Assembly (NCBI RefSeq): GCF_963583255.1
Contig: NC_084818.1
Location: 11,348,222-11,412,221 of the forward strand
DNA length: 64,000 nucleotides
Direction of reading: 5' to 3'
Origin: Pyrus communis
Lineage: Eukaryota; Streptophyta; Magnoliopsida; Rosales; Rosaceae
The notes under the pieces are model-generated. The model searched no databases. It saw nothing but the letters and a program-made list of their open reading frames with translations, and was not told where the DNA came from. Shown one piece after another: positions 20,692-33,825 of the stretch (position 1 is the first letter of the stretch; the number at the start of each line of letters is the position of its first letter). Made by a program: the position numbers and the translations under genes.

Positions 20692-21119
20692 TTTCGCACG
20701 ATTCGGTCTAGTTTCAGAGAATGAAAACTAAGCTGATGATCGAGATATTACCACGGAATAAACAAACACACAAACGCAAAGAAGCATAGGGTTTGTGTTG
20801 AAATCTAAGCGCCTCGTTCAAAAGGGCGCAAAGAGTGTTGTAATATGATGAGATATAAAGAGTGTTGTAATATGATGAGATATAGGCATTACGGTATGGG
20901 TGGAAACGTGAGTGTAATGGCATTGCACTATGTAAAAATAGTTAAAGTTGCTTTTATGGAATGCATGGCTTTTCATTTTAGGTAATTTGACCATAAAACC
21001 CAAGTTTCTATGCAAAATGGAAAATACTAAGGAGATGAACTTTTTAAACCATATTTTATGGATCAAATGATGTAGTGGTTCATACATGAATTTCATTTTT
21101 AATAAATTTAAAGGAGTTC

Positions 21120-21575
21120 AACCATCAACCGCCATATCAAGGCCGACCCTAAACATAGCTAAAGTAGGCGCTCGCCTAGGGCTCCCACTTCAAAAGGGCC
21201 TCCAAATTTTTCTTTATATATATATATATATATATATTTACAATTCAAATTCAATAAAAATATCAAAAAAAATAAAATCATAGACATTTGAAAAGAATTG
21301 ATTGAAAGATTGGATTATGTAAACTTAATTATTACGTTAGCGTCTAAAATGGGAGACCTATGATATTTAAGTAATATTTGTATATCTTTCTTTTTTTATA
21401 TATATATTAATTTTTAATGATATCGGATGTAGAAATAGAGTCTCCCATTTGATGTATTTAGCAATTTTTTTTTTAATTTATATTAATGTACAAAAGGTTG
21501 TGAATAAAAAAACCTTAGGACTCCACTTCAAGAACTCGCCTAGGCCTCAAAATTCTGAAAGCCGGCCGTGCCGCA
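21120..21575. repeat. Dispersed repeat with GCTCGCCTAGGGC words and (TA)n
   Basis: Bounded by GGCCGACCCTAAACATAGC on the left and CGCCTAGGCCTCAAAATTCTGAAAGCCGGCC on the right, with CTCGCCTAGGGCTCCCACTTC and GGACTCCACTTCAAGAACTCGCC repeated near the two ends. A TA run is at 21215-21236. Probably a transposon relic; class unknown. Confidence 0.35.
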
Positions 21576-21970
21576 TCATATAGTATACCAACTATGCAAA
21601 ATATACAGTGCAATTGAAACGACCTATATATTGTACTTAAGGGATCAACTTTTGGTTTGGTAGTTGATTTTAAATGATTGCATGCTTCCACTAGGGAATC
21701 TGGTGCCCCATGAGGTCAGGAGGAGCCATTAAAATCAGCAACTATTGGTTAGCTGGGGCATCACTGCAAGAGACCGAGGAAAATACTTTAAAGTCCTTAT
21801 TAACAAGTCTATTGAAAATTTGGACTCAAAATAGTTATCATGTACTCCTTTAATTGCAATATTTTTAATGTTTAGTATAAAGTGTATGATATAATTTTTT
21901 AGAAATGTCAACAACAATTTTTTTTTTTTTACAATTATTTTTCATGTCTCTTGCCACACTATGGTGTAAC

Positions 21971-22832
21971 TTTGAAATACCTCCTGAAACTGCCATTTAG
22001 TCTCAATTTATTCTCTGAAACTGGTTTTGTCTCGTTTTGCCCCCTAAAACTAACATTTTCAACTCTTTTGGTCTCACTTCACTCCATTTCGTTAAAAAAA
22101 TTGTTAAATTCAAGGGTATTTTAGAAAAATAAATTATTCTTTTGGTCTCACTTCACTCTAATTCAAATCCATGAGTTTGGGTCTTTTTAAAAATAAATTA
22201 TTCAATCAATAGAAAAATTCCGAGCAATAAAATCATTACATCAACCAAAATCAGGGATACATTTTTGTTGTTAGTACTATTCACTTGCAAGACATCCATG
22301 TATTAACTCGAAACTTTGCACGTGAAAAATACTCATTGCAACAGAAAGGAAACATGATCAGCCTACTCAAGATATCTTTCTAATCGAATTGGCCTAACCA
22401 CAAGTTTCACCAATAACAAAATGATCCCATATTAGTTGCACAAATATAATCTCAAGAAAAGCATTAAGCTATCATGTCCAAATTCCAAAATACTTCCCTA
22501 ACCAAAAATATCATCTGTAGCAAATGTGCACAGTTTGCAATAAAAAATTTCACATTGTTGCTCAGTATTTTTTTATTGATTGAATCATTTATTTTTTAAA
22601 AAGGCCCTAACTCATGGGGTTTGAAATCGAGATTGGTTTAGTGTGTACATTAGAGGTAAATAAATGTCTAAAATGTCTAAAATACCCTTAAAGTTTACAA
22701 TTCTTTGATGGAATGTGGGTGAAGTGAGACCAAAAGAGTTTAAAAAGTCAGTTTTAAGGGGCAAAATGAGACAAAACCAATTTCAAATGGTAATTTGTGG
22801 TTAAATGATAGTTTTAGGAGGCATTTCAATTA
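21971..22832. repeat. Foldback element with long imperfect inverted arms
   Basis: Left arm (about 21971-22250) has CCTCCTGAAACTGCC, TGGTTTTGTCTCGTTTTGCCC, CTCTTTTGGTCTCACTTCAC and AAGGGTATTTTAGA. The right arm (about 22555-22832) carries the reverse complements in mirror order (GTGAAGTGAGACCAAAAGAG, GGGGCAAAATGAGACAAAACC, GGAGGCATTTCAATT). The arms are about 270 bp, the loop about 300 bp. No transposase seen. Compare 3190-3600. Confidence 0.6.
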
Positions 22833-25595
22833 ATGAGCATTTTGTATTATTATTGGACTTCGAAAATAGTTGTATTAATGAGGAGAAATGATAATATATA
22901 TATTTTAAATATTATTATTCGGCTTACAATCTATCGGTCTGATAATAATTTAGTTTGATTTGTTGGTTGTAGCCCAATTTAGATTTGATTTGTTGGGTAG
23001 TGGCCCAATATAAATTTGCTAATGGATTGGGTTGGGCCTCTTTCAAACTTTTAAACCTTATCATTTGTATCATTTTATCGTTTATGAATCTCTCATCGGC
23101 ATAACATTTATTTCCTTTTTTCACTTTGGTTAGCGAAACACCTTATCAATCTAGAACCAACCTATTCCCCTCTTATACACCGAAATGGAATAACCACAAA
23201 AATTCAAGTGTTGAATTTGAAAGTAAAATTTCATACCTAAGCCATTCAACCTTTAAATCTTCATTTGAAGATTATTCCTACAAAAAAAAAAAATATATGA
23301 ATTGGGGTTGGTTTAGCCATCCGATTGTATTAAAAAAAATCAATTGGGATTAGTTACTAGTTATAATTTGATACAAATTTATATTTGTTGGGAATTAGTT
23401 GGAATGTGTCCTTATTTATTAATAGGTTTTTTGTCACAGGACCCAGTGCCCGGTCTAAAAACCTCATCAACTTCCTCTTCCAGTAATGCTGCTTAAACTC
23501 GTTCTCTGGGATTTATGTTTACCCAATAGTTGTGTAGGTATCAAGTAGCATATTCATGATGAGTCATTGCTCTATTTGATACGTACATTTGGATGACTAT
23601 ATGATCGCCCATTCGAATAATTTTTTGTAGAGATGATTATGTAGATTAAGAGATTGAACATTTCCGATTATGAAATTTTTACGATGAAAATATGTCATTA
23701 CAAATGGGAGGATGAGTTCATCCCCATATGTTATCCTTATAATATAAATAGATAATGCTAGATAGATTAAAATTTTAAAATAAATTTGCAAACTAAATAA
23801 TATGTCACCAGCAGAAAATAGGCAAATTAAGCAATAGTTAAGTAATCCAATCATCTATAACCACGTTACTTAGTTTTATAAAATTTATTTTAAAAATTTA
23901 ATGCATCTAGTATTATTAAATAAGTGGCATGGCAAACAAAAGCGGCATAAAAAGGCTAAACATAGGTTGTGGTAGGGCATATGCGGGCCAGTCCACCCAG
24001 CCAGACCCAGGTTTCAATTTATTGAATTATTTCAAAGCAACTGTGAAATAACACTGTCCCAATTTTTTCACTTGTACAAAATTAGTGACAGATTAACATT
24101 GGGACCTGCTAGTGTTAGGCTGCTACAATAATATTCAGCTCAGCTGCATGCCAAACCAAAAATACTTTTCCCGTATTACCCTGCCTCACTCAACCTAGCT
24201 ACAGAATAATTTGAATATCCAAGAATGTACGTATAATACCCGGCGAGTATTTAAACTCGCAATTAGGTAAGCTAGTGATGCTTTCAACTGCTGGACTCTC
24301 CCCATCTAAAATGCAGCACATTACAGCTGGCCGTGTGTTGTTTGCTATAGAAATATTATACACTCAGGTGGATATAAGTTTTACTAAATCACAATTAATA
24401 ATGAAGGGAATACTAATTAAGCAAAATCCAAGAGTCCAAGACAGCAAGACCCAATGGTCGACCCATTTGTCCTCCTATTTGCTGCTGTGCCTGCCCTGCC
24501 TGTCCCTCCATTATATATGGAACCGCAGTAGTATAGTACCAAAAGTAACCAGACACTTTCTGCCTTGCACTTGCTACTTGCTGGGAAACATTGGTACGTC
24601 TTCGATCTGTATATATGCTGTTTTGCTGTTTAGGTTTAGGGTTTGCACATTTGTAAGTCTAAATGTATGTCTACTTGAAAAATAACCCTAATTAGTAACA
24701 TATATTCAGTTTGATTAAGGTTTTTCAGGATATCCAAGTTTTGCTGCAAACCAAACTGATCTGATTCCCTCTAATTTGCGGCAGAAGCTCTAGATTCATG
24801 ACCTGATAAAGTTATTTGGTTTTTTCATATGAAGGGAGGGTTTTCCGAGAACAAGGTGAACAGAGCTGTTAAAGTATTACTACCAATCTACTTGCTTGGC
24901 TTAAATTGCAGTGAAATAGTTTTTCCCTTGACTTGGTCCAATTTTGCAGAAGCTAGAAAACCCAGAAAGATTGTTGGAAATAATTCAGAAATGCATTTGC
25001 TAAAGATCAAATTTGCACAATATCTACCTTGAAGTTTTGTTTGATCAATGCAAGTTGTTAAATAGAGAATAATTGAAAGAATACTTATTTAACCAGACAC
25101 ACAAAACTGATCACATCACTGACACACTTTTTAATACTTGAAATCATTGATTCTCTGTATCTAAATATATTGTACTAGAAAGACAAAGACATAATTTATC
25201 AATTATTCATTCTAATTATAAACATTTACGATCAAGTTCTAAATGTCGAGGAAACTATAATGGACGTTGTTTTTTCTTAATCGTCATTATCGAAGTTGTC
25301 TGCAAAAGGAAAAGATTGATTTGATTAATCATATATTTGCCTAGGATGCGTCTTATATCCCAATTTTTTAAGCAATGCTTTGCAATGAAGCTTATGGTCA
25401 TCATTCAACCAAAAATTTACCAAATTGTTATTCATGTAATCATTAAAATTTCTTTTGCTTTATGAAATCATACAGAGAGCCAAAGGATAACATATACAAC
25501 TACATATATCCTCTGATTCTTTCTTAAATCCTTCTTTTGTGAGTTTTCATTTTTCAAATGTTGGTACAAATTGGGGCAAATAAGGAGTTAAAAAT
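22833..25595. other. Intergenic, no gene recognised
   Basis: AT-rich sequence. A stretch near 24.45-24.66 kb is less AT-rich and promoter-like (TATATATG, then AGGTTTAGGGTTTGC, a telo-box type word), so a non-coding or small transcript could start there. I could not recognise a protein, tRNA or known miRNA. Open frames are short and without domains. Confidence 0.35.
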
Positions 25596-25750
25596 AGGGA
25601 GTTTTAACGAAACATTTTCGATACTATTTACTTTTAACAAAAATGACAATTTTACTCTAAAAAGTCACTCCTGGTATTATTCACTTACAATACATTTTTG
25701 TCATTTTGATTAAAACTTAAAGTTTTCAAGTTATTTTCATTAGTTTCCTT
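25596..25750. repeat. Small MITE-like element, copy 2 (inverted)
   Basis: AGGGAGTTTTAACGAAAC..ATTAGTTTCCTT, the reverse-orientation relative of 20271-20427, flanked by TAAAAAT on both sides (25589-25595 and 25751-25757). Confidence 0.55.
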
Positions 25751-27607
25751 TAAAAATAACCCGAGTGTATAATTATAAATTTTTTTCCTAAATTACAACC
25801 AAATTTGACCAATATTGCATGCCAAGGAAACAAAAAAAAAAGGTAGCCCCTTGTTATATTTTTACTAATTAAGAATCTCTAATAGATACAGATGGATATC
25901 GTGCACGTAGACCTTTATCCATATAAAAAGGTGAGCAAAATAAACGTGTATTGTCATCTCTTGACCGATGCATGCCAAAGAAACGGAAAGAGTAACCCCT
26001 TGTCATGTATTTCCTGACTAACAACCGCTAATATGTACATAGAGACACCACACACGTAAATCTATATCTATATAAAACCTGCAAGCAACAAATATGATAC
26101 AGAAGGTATTGTGAAATTATAAAATTATAACATCATCAATTGACCACGGTGATGCCAATTTTCTTGTAATGCTAGAAGTCCTTAAAAATTATGAATTTGT
26201 AACACTTTGGTCCTTTAATATGATTTTTGAGTTCTATATACCTATATTTCCGTTATGTACCTCACTTTAATCCTTATCGTTACATCCATTTGACTGTGGA
26301 TTTTAAAACTAAAAATGATCAATCAAGTGTTAAATGGTCTAAAAGATCACAAAAATAGGGCACAAAACACATTTAAAGGACCATAGAACTACAAAATTAA
26401 ATTGAATGACCAAAATTGAGCATGGTTATAATTTCAGTAACACACGTTCAAATAGGGTTTGCAGAAATACAAATATCATGGGTTGACCACTGGGATGCCA
26501 ATGCGACAATGCCACACACTTTTACCCTTTTACCCCCACTCCCCACTTATGGACAGTCATAAAATATCTAAACCGAACAGTTAAATAAAACGTAAAAAAA
26601 GGCAAAAAAACGTAAAGAAAAAATTTAAATAAAAACCCTAAAACATCAGCTAAAATGGATATCAAGTTATCGACAGTCCCACCTCATACCGACACGTAGC
26701 ACAACCTAATCCTGGTATCGGATGCCGTGCCACCTCATCAATCTTATCATCAGATTCCATTTTAGCCGTCCGTTCTGTTGACTCGAACCCAATTTCCTCC
26801 AATACCCCACGCACACGAACACTCATCCAACAATTGCCCGTGGGCCATTCGTGCTCGCCACTTGCTCCCCACGAGCGCGGCTCGCCAATATTTCAACCCA
26901 CGCGCCACCTCCCTCCCATGGTCCTGCCACCACAAAAGGCGTTGGGTGTTTCAGTGTGCTCAAAACACGGAGTGCGACACCGGATGTCACCATAAGTAAT
27001 GAAATATTTGTATTGAAAAATTAACAATTGAAAAAAAAAACATTCTTCCACTTATATGGTTACATGCTATGTATCGTCCGTATTCGGTCTCAATGAAAAA
27101 TTTCTCATTGAAAAGGGGAATGACCAGACTACCCACTTTAATTTATTGTGGGGGCGTGTGCAGAGGAGCCAGTTCTCTCATTATCTTCATTTTTTAAATA
27201 TTATTTTTGGACAATACCGTGACGTGTAATAGCGGCAGGCTTTCCTTTCAGGCGCAGTACCAACCCACCGCTGGCCTCAGTAAATAGCACCAAACCTAGG
27301 GTTAAAATGGTAAAAGCGTACTATAAATCGAAAATGTATAAAATACGAGGTGCCGAGAAGGCAACAGAAAAGTTAATAACAAAACCCTGATTATATCGAG
27401 TACTGTGAGATCTGCGCAAACAAAAAAAACCCTCTCACCCCCGATAGCCTCCACAGTCCGAGAAAACCCTCGAGAAAGTGAGAGAAAAAATTTTCCCGGC
27501 AGCCAAACACTCCCTTCTGGGTTTCTCTCCATCTATCTTTCCTTCCCAGATACGATCTTTGTTTATTCTTTCGGAGCTTTTTTTGTTTTTGCTGTCGAAG
27601 AAGAAAG
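25751..27607. other. Intergenic and 5' region of the WRC gene
   Basis: No gene recognised to about 27.3 kb. From about 27.38 kb a leader-like region runs to the ATG at 27608, CT-rich (CCTCTCACC, CTCTCCATC), preceded by a telo-box-like CCTAGGGTTAAAA at 27296-27308. A transcription start is expected near 27.4-27.5 kb but no clear TATA box was singled out. Confidence 0.4.
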
Positions 27608-29065
27608 ATGCGGATCAGGAAGAACGCCAAGGTCTCTCCTCTTCTGTTCACCTCGCACGCTCCAGCTGCCGGGGACCTCCATCCGCACGTGTGCCAGCTC
27701 AACCGGAACCCCTGGGATGTTATTCCTTTTGGACCGGAGTCCGACCAGGTCAGTTAAATCTGTGTGTATTCGAGCTCGATAATTTTATCTATTTTCGTTT
27801 TCTTTAAATTTCTGGGTAGATCTGCGAAGCCCCTCTTAAGCCCTTGAGCTCATGGGAATTAATTTCTGTTTTTCTACCTGCATTTCTGGAGCTAGGGTTT
27901 TCTTTATTGTCTTGGTTCTCTGGGTTTTTCCCCTAACATTAGGGTTCGTCATAAACCCTAAAATTTCCTGTTTTCTTCGTGTATTTAGCGTCTAATGCTC
28001 GATTAGGGAAATGGGTTTCCTTCCTTTTGTGATATTTCGAGGGGGAAATGTGAGTTTTTGATGGGTTTTTGTTGTTTCGGGTGGCTATTTGTGTGTAGTG
28101 GGATGTCGAAGAGAGCTTTTACGGTGGGAGCCTTGGTGATTCAATCGGAGCTGTCGAGAGGTGAGCCTGTTCTTCTCGTCGATTCGATTCGTTTTTCTCC
28201 GATTTGGTTCGATATTATTATTATTTCAAGCATTAGGGTTTTTCTGTTTCCTTTCGTTTTCATTTTTGTGTTATCTCTCCCCTCTCTTAATTATATTATT
28301 ATTCAAAATTTCTCGCGGCCCCTCCTTGAAATGTTGCTGTGTTACGATCTTACAAAATGCAGCGTGGCGTCGATGAGGGATGCCACGGAGGAAAGACGCT
28401 TGGAAATGATAGAAGAGCCCGTGGCGGAGGATGTCGAATTCGAAAAGGATTCGAATAAGGCGGAGGGCGAGATGGAGGTGGAAGAAGGGAGGATGGGCAG
28501 CATGTGCTGCCAACGGAACGACGGCCGTGGGTGGCAATGCAAGAAAAAAGCCAAGCAAGGGCAGTCCTTCTGCAACCACCACCTCTCCCTACTTCGATCG
28601 AACTACATTGTCAAGGCCAACGGGAATGTAAACAGTAGGGATAATGGAAATAATCACAACATTTCTTCGAATAAGGCTCCCGCCGCAGTGAGCGGGGTGG
28701 TTCAGCTGGAAAACGGGGGCCGCCGCCGCCGGAAGAAGGCGAAGAAGGAATCCGCCTCTAACCCCTACGAGTTCTATTACTATTCGGGGTTTGGCCCGTG
28801 TCGGAACCGGAAGAGAGGCTGCGATAAAGAAAAGGAAGAGACCAAGGCCGAGGGTGAAATTGCTACTAATACTAGCTCTGCTACTCCTCCTCCTCCTCCT
28901 CCTCCTCATGAGAGCGGTCCTCGCTCACCCTTGTCTCCAATTGCGAATGGGGAATTCAATTATGACGACGAGGATGATGATGATGAGCTCCACGGCAGCG
29001 GCGAGAGCGGGAGGAGGCGGATGAGGAAGCCGGTGAAGGAGAGATCGCTCAAGTCCCTGATGTGA
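27608..29065 (+). CDS. WRC-domain nuclear protein, 3 exons
   Basis: Exons 27608-27748, 28099-28160, 28363-29065; GT-AG joins keep phase, 906 nt, 301 residues. The N-terminus (MRIRKNAKVSPLL, then HVCQLNRNPWDVIPF) and exon 2 (SLGDSIGAVE joined to SVASM) are conserved features of a plant family I recall only as WRC-domain proteins. The WRC zinc motif is complete: C117-x9-C127-x10-C138-x2-H141. Basic runs follow (RRRRKKAKK near residue 190), then YEFYYYSGFGP, a polyproline run (from a CTC repeat, 28884-28906) and an acidic run before a basic C-terminus. Family knowledge: WRC is the DNA-binding/nuclear-targeting motif of growth-regulating factors, but the QLQ domain that defines GRFs is absent, so this is not a GRF. 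Intron 1 has AAACCCTAAAA and other telo-box words. Uninterrupted reading from 28058 across intron 2 is artefactual. Confidence 0.85.
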
Positions 29066-31427
29066 GGCAGCTGAAGGAATTCTGTGGATTATCGTTTTCT
29101 AGTTTCGGAGGAGGAGGGTGTTAGGGTTAAGAAATTTTAGAGGTTATTTTGTCTCACAGAATGTAGTGTTTTCTCGCGGGTGAGCCTAGTGTGCCTCTCC
29201 TGAACATGACAGAAACGAGAGGGGTATCGTTAGGGTGTGAGTGAGATGTACCGAAAAGACTCTGTGAGTCCATGTTCAAAATTGTAAGGGTAGTTTCGTA
29301 ATTTAATAGCTGCGTGGTTATTCTTTTCTCTTTCTCTAGAGTTAGGGGTATGGTGTGATGTGGCTGAATGGGAGATTCTTGATCAAAAATTTTGAAAAAT
29401 AATAAAAAATTAATTAATTTTAAATGTTATGGGAAATTATATCCATGCAACATAGACTTTGTTGGGGCCCACAACTTTGAGTTCGACACGTGGCAGCGTA
29501 GTTGGAGAGCGGCCCATTCAGTTAAAGAGTTCACAGTATTCACATGATTCTTTTTTTTAAATAAAAAAGTCCTTGACCTTGATTAATTAATGTTGAGGTG
29601 ATTAAATCTTAATCTGCTTCTCTAATTTAATGACGCACGTAATTATATATAATAGTGGTAGGGTGTTATCTTTTGCAACGAAAAGGAGGGACGCGCATGC
29701 ATTACTAATTTTACCATATTCGGGTCGGCAAATGCTTACTACAGGTTTACAACATTTACCAAAACAAGAAACCTTGATCGAACCCTAGCTAAGTAGCTAG
29801 TGAAATGAGATAGGATTTTCTTGTATCATTGTTAGACGCAAAATATAATGCATACATACATGAATTCAAAAAGAACATGATCTAGTGACATAACAAGTCT
29901 AGAAATCAATGAGTTTTTTACCGATTATATTTGTGGATTTCATGTTCAATCTTATGGATCGTGTTTGTAGAACTTCGTAATATAGTTTTGTTGGAAAATT
30001 CTTTGAACTCAAAATATGCTAGCAAAAGTGTGCCTGCGTGATGTTGCTGGTGTTTTTAAAACCTTACAAAACATGCGAAAAATTCTATATATATTTACAA
30101 CTATATTAGGTGTTCAACGCTGGGGTTTACAACCCTATTTACACATATTTACAACGATGTTTACAATTCTGTTTACACTCATTGGTCAAAAGATATTATT
30201 TAAATGCACAAAAGTCAAAATATCAATCAAATAAAAATGTCTAAAATCGAATACAAATTTGTAAATCGAGCCTACGCGAGTGGAGAGGTTATTTTTCAGT
30301 TAAATTTTCCTATATTTGGCTAAAAGGTCATATAAACACATTATAAATTTTACATTTTTACAATTAAGTAGCAAGTAAAATTACAAACTTGCAGCAACCA
30401 GAGAGAAAGCAGAAATTAAGATGTAGAAATATCCTCAAACATACTATATGAAAGCTAACCGTAAAGGTTTATAAAGCAAACTGCTGCATGAGCGGCAGCC
30501 ACTTGAACAAATTGAAGGTACTTTAGTCTCTATTTTTTATTACAATAAATACATTAACACTTCATAAAAGTAAATCAATTGAATATTAATGTCAAGATGA
30601 TGCAATCAACAGTCGCCTATGCAACAATTCTGATGCAAAATTACACTAATTTAGAAGACTAGGAAAAAAAAAATTAGGAAAACGAATGACAATAAATTTA
30701 GGAAAATTGAATTCGTTTTTACATAACAAAAAGTAGAAACGTTGGAACAATGAAGGAGAAGGGTACTTACCTACTCCTTGTCCAAAACCGTCAGTGCATT
30801 GTTAAGGGCAGCTATTAAAACCTAAAAAATTCCCAAATGTGCAAAACTTAATGCCAAGACCCATTACTAAACGTGGAGCAACTATAACCATAACAGAGAA
30901 CTCGAAAGTGAAATATCATGATTACAAATATAAAAATAACAGAAGTAGATACAAAACGAAAAGGAATCTAGTTTTGTAAGTATGTGGATTCTTCACTATA
31001 ATTTAAACACCATATATATACTAACACCTACTGTTTGATTAACAGTAAGTACTATTGTTGGGAATAATAGAATGAAAAAGATTACTTATACACTTTTAAG
31101 GCAAGTTTTCTAATGGGTTGGGCAATGACCACGCATTAAATTGACAACTCAAATAATGTTACATTATTTGCAATACACAACAGATCTATGAGAATGTAAT
31201 TAGTATTGTCTACAATTTAAGTGGCTTTTGATTAATGAGTGCACTTTATAAATTCAGTGTGATTGTGGGGTTGAGTTCATAGTATACTCCAGTCATGTTT
31301 GTATTCGTTTGACATAAATGATGTCAAAACCCGCAACAAGTTTTCATCGTCTAATTGGGTTCGTGTTCATTTGATAAGGTTGAGTTCATTTTTGATGCAT
31401 GTTGATTATGAAATCGCATATCACTAT
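29066..31427. other. 3' flank of the WRC gene and AT-rich intergenic DNA
   Basis: The likely 3' UTR runs to about 29.4 kb, where AATAATAAAAAATTAATTAAT could serve polyadenylation. The remainder to 31427 is AT-rich; around 30.0-30.2 kb the word TTTACAA(C/T) recurs. No domain, RNA gene or clear element was recognised. Confidence 0.4.
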
Positions 31428-31791
31428 TGTGGAGTCAAAAATAATCATAAGGCGACACGTGGATTTTTGGATAAAAGAGGACAAAAATACCCTTGAGGTA
31501 TACCGGGATTCCTACACGCGAGCAGTGGGCAATCATCCCTCGACCAAGTCAAAAGTGCCCAAAATAGGTAATCATCTAATATTCTCCACAAGGTAACTCC
31601 CAAAATCTTCCCTTTTTATTATATTGATTAGCTAATCAATTAGGTAATTATTCTATTAATTAGCTAATTGATTAGGTAATTATTCCATAACTCCCAAATA
31701 ACACAAATCAAGAACCTAGCCCACAAACAAGGCTAGGTGGCCGGTCCTCTCTCACCATAGGAGGCCGGCCACTCTCCTATTTGCATCCACA
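31428..31791 (+). repeat. 5' LTR of the gypsy element (internally deleted)
   Basis: 364 bp against 627 bp for the 3' LTR. It lacks about 30 bp near 31567 and about 230 bp after CTCTCCTATTT, where it jumps straight to TTTGCATCCACA; an ATTT word at both edges suggests a microhomology deletion. The missing part would include sequence downstream of the putative promoter. Confidence 0.88.
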
Positions 31792-31958
31792 AATTGGTGT
31801 TTTCATTGAGAGTTGAAGTACACACATTCATAGAAAACTCTCGCATAAAAGGTTTTTCTCTATTTTTTCTTGTCCATTTGTATAATTTTCGCATGTTCTT
31901 ATTATTAGAATTTTTTTATTTGCAAAGATTCTTTGATAAAACGTAAAAGAGAAATACA

Positions 31959-33825
31959 ATGGCTAGAAATTTAGAAAATTCAACAAGTGAAAATTCCAAT
32001 ATTCAAGAAATGGGACCGTGGCGATCCACGAGGCTAAATGTGATCATAGGTGGAGCGGCACCATGGCTATGGGGCTCCACCATGGCAACCACCGCAGTGG
32101 CCACCACGACCACCACTCGCAGCGAGGTCCATGGCACCACCACCACGGCCTAAGCCGTCCCAGCTAAGCAAGCCCAAGTCATGCCATCTAAGGCCCACAG
32201 CACCAAAACCACGACCCAAGCCATGTCACTCCAAGCCCAACCTGTTGCCAAGCCGAGCTTTAGCCTCGCACCCATGTGCGCCATAAGCTGAGCAGCCTAC
32301 TCCCATGGCCCAGCCTGCTCTAGTGACCCAGCTTACTCCTGTTGAGCAGTCCACTCCCGTGGCCCAGCCTACTCCTATGGCCCAGTCTGCTCCCGTGGTC
32401 TTCCAAGCAACCCAAATCGATCCAAGATTAGTTCAACAGTCCTGGCTCCAAATTTTCAGATCGACGATCGAACTGGGAGCATTTTCACCACATTTATCTA
32501 CAGATTTGACATTTTCTAACTCAAATCTCGCGCCCGGAGTCTACCACACTTCCATTGCTCAAGAAGACGCATTCTTTCTAAGCTATTCCAACCTAAATGG
32601 AGAACAACACTTGTCTCTACAAGTCATAGAGTTGACGAGCGCCCTCACACAACAGATGACCTTGGTGAACCAGCTCTTACAGCGCATCGAGATTCAACGT
32701 GCCCCAGACGAGGTGTCCCGAAGTAGGACAAGGGTAGACAAAGAACCTTTCCAGCAGCATCTCGGTAAGCAGCCACTCGACCAACCACGAACCGAGCGTT
32801 TGGGCAGTGTACATTCCCGATTGGGCCCCCGAGATAGCGTATACTCCAATTTTAGCACGCGGAATAACGTGCATTCTCGACTAGGCCCACGGACGAGTGT
32901 ACATTCACGATTGGGATCACACTCCGATAGTCAACATGAGCAACCTTCCACGCGAAGTGTTCATTCGCGGTTAAGCCCACTAGGAGCATCATTCATCTTA
33001 CATCGAAGTAGGTAGCACGACGAACAGAGATAAGCAATCACTCAATCTGGCTTAAGCTCAACTGGTAGCCTTCAAAGAACTCGCTGGCCTACAAGAAACG
33101 CACCACACGCACTGCATCCGCGGCATAGATGAGCCAAACATATGGAAGAATAGCCTAGACCAGCAAGTCACAGCTAGGGGCAGCCGATAGCTTCACTACC
33201 CTAACAAAAGCAAATTTAGGAAGTAGAGAGACTCTTGACCAAGGGATTGCGTAATTTTCAACGCAATGAGGTCGCTGACGAAGCACTACGACAGAACATA
33301 ACCAACATAAGCAGGTTACCCTTCACGGATGAGATTGAGCAGGTAGAGCTTCCACGTGAGTTCAGCATACCATATTTCACATCTTTCAAAGGGGATGAAG
33401 ACTCGGAGAGACATTTAAAGCATTACCAAAGTGCAATGATCCTCTATCAAAACAATGACAATCTCATGTGCAAGATATTCACCACCACTCTACAAAACGA
33501 GCCGCAAGATTGGTTTTACACCCTGCCGTCACAATCTATCTAGAGTTTCGACAAACTTTCTTTGGTTTTCACCAAAGAATATTCATCCTATCACTCGATC
33601 AAAAAGAAATCCGGCCATTTGTTCAAAGTGACTACGTGAAGAGGTTCAAAGCAGAGAAGGCAAAGATAGTAAAATGCAACGACTCGATAGCTAGAGCAGC
33701 CTTCCAAAAAGACTTCTAGCAGACCACCTACTGTTTGGAAAATTGATCATGAAAGAAGATCTAACTCTAGTAGACTCTTTTGCTATGGCAGAGAAACATG
33801 CACTTTGGGACAAGGCTCGCCAATA
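31959..33825 (+). pseudogene. gypsy gag remnant
   Basis: A leader frame starts at ATG 31959 (MARNLENSTSENSN) and is broken by stops. The region around 32800-32960 repeats a unit like VHSRLGPR. The retrotransposon gag core lies at 33235-33540: SERHLKHYQSAMILY, CKIFTTTLQNEPQDWFYTLP, followed in another frame by a degraded FGKLIMKEDLTLVDSFAMAEKHALW. Several frameshifts. Confidence 0.75.

Noticed and set aside
24455..24560. microRNA precursor
   Set aside because: GC-richer, but I found neither a known mature sequence nor a clear hairpin by eye.
24275..24685. 136-residue plus-strand frame as a gene
   Set aside because: No domain, no conserved start context, and composition like the surrounding non-coding DNA.
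28058..28362. Uninterrupted frame reading from 28058 into the WRC exon
   Set aside because: The hydrophobic, T-rich part is intron 2; splicing 28160 to 28363 restores the conserved SIGAVESVAS-like sequence.
27608..29065. Growth-regulating factor (GRF)
   Set aside because: WRC is present but the QLQ domain is not, and the N-terminus differs from GRFs.
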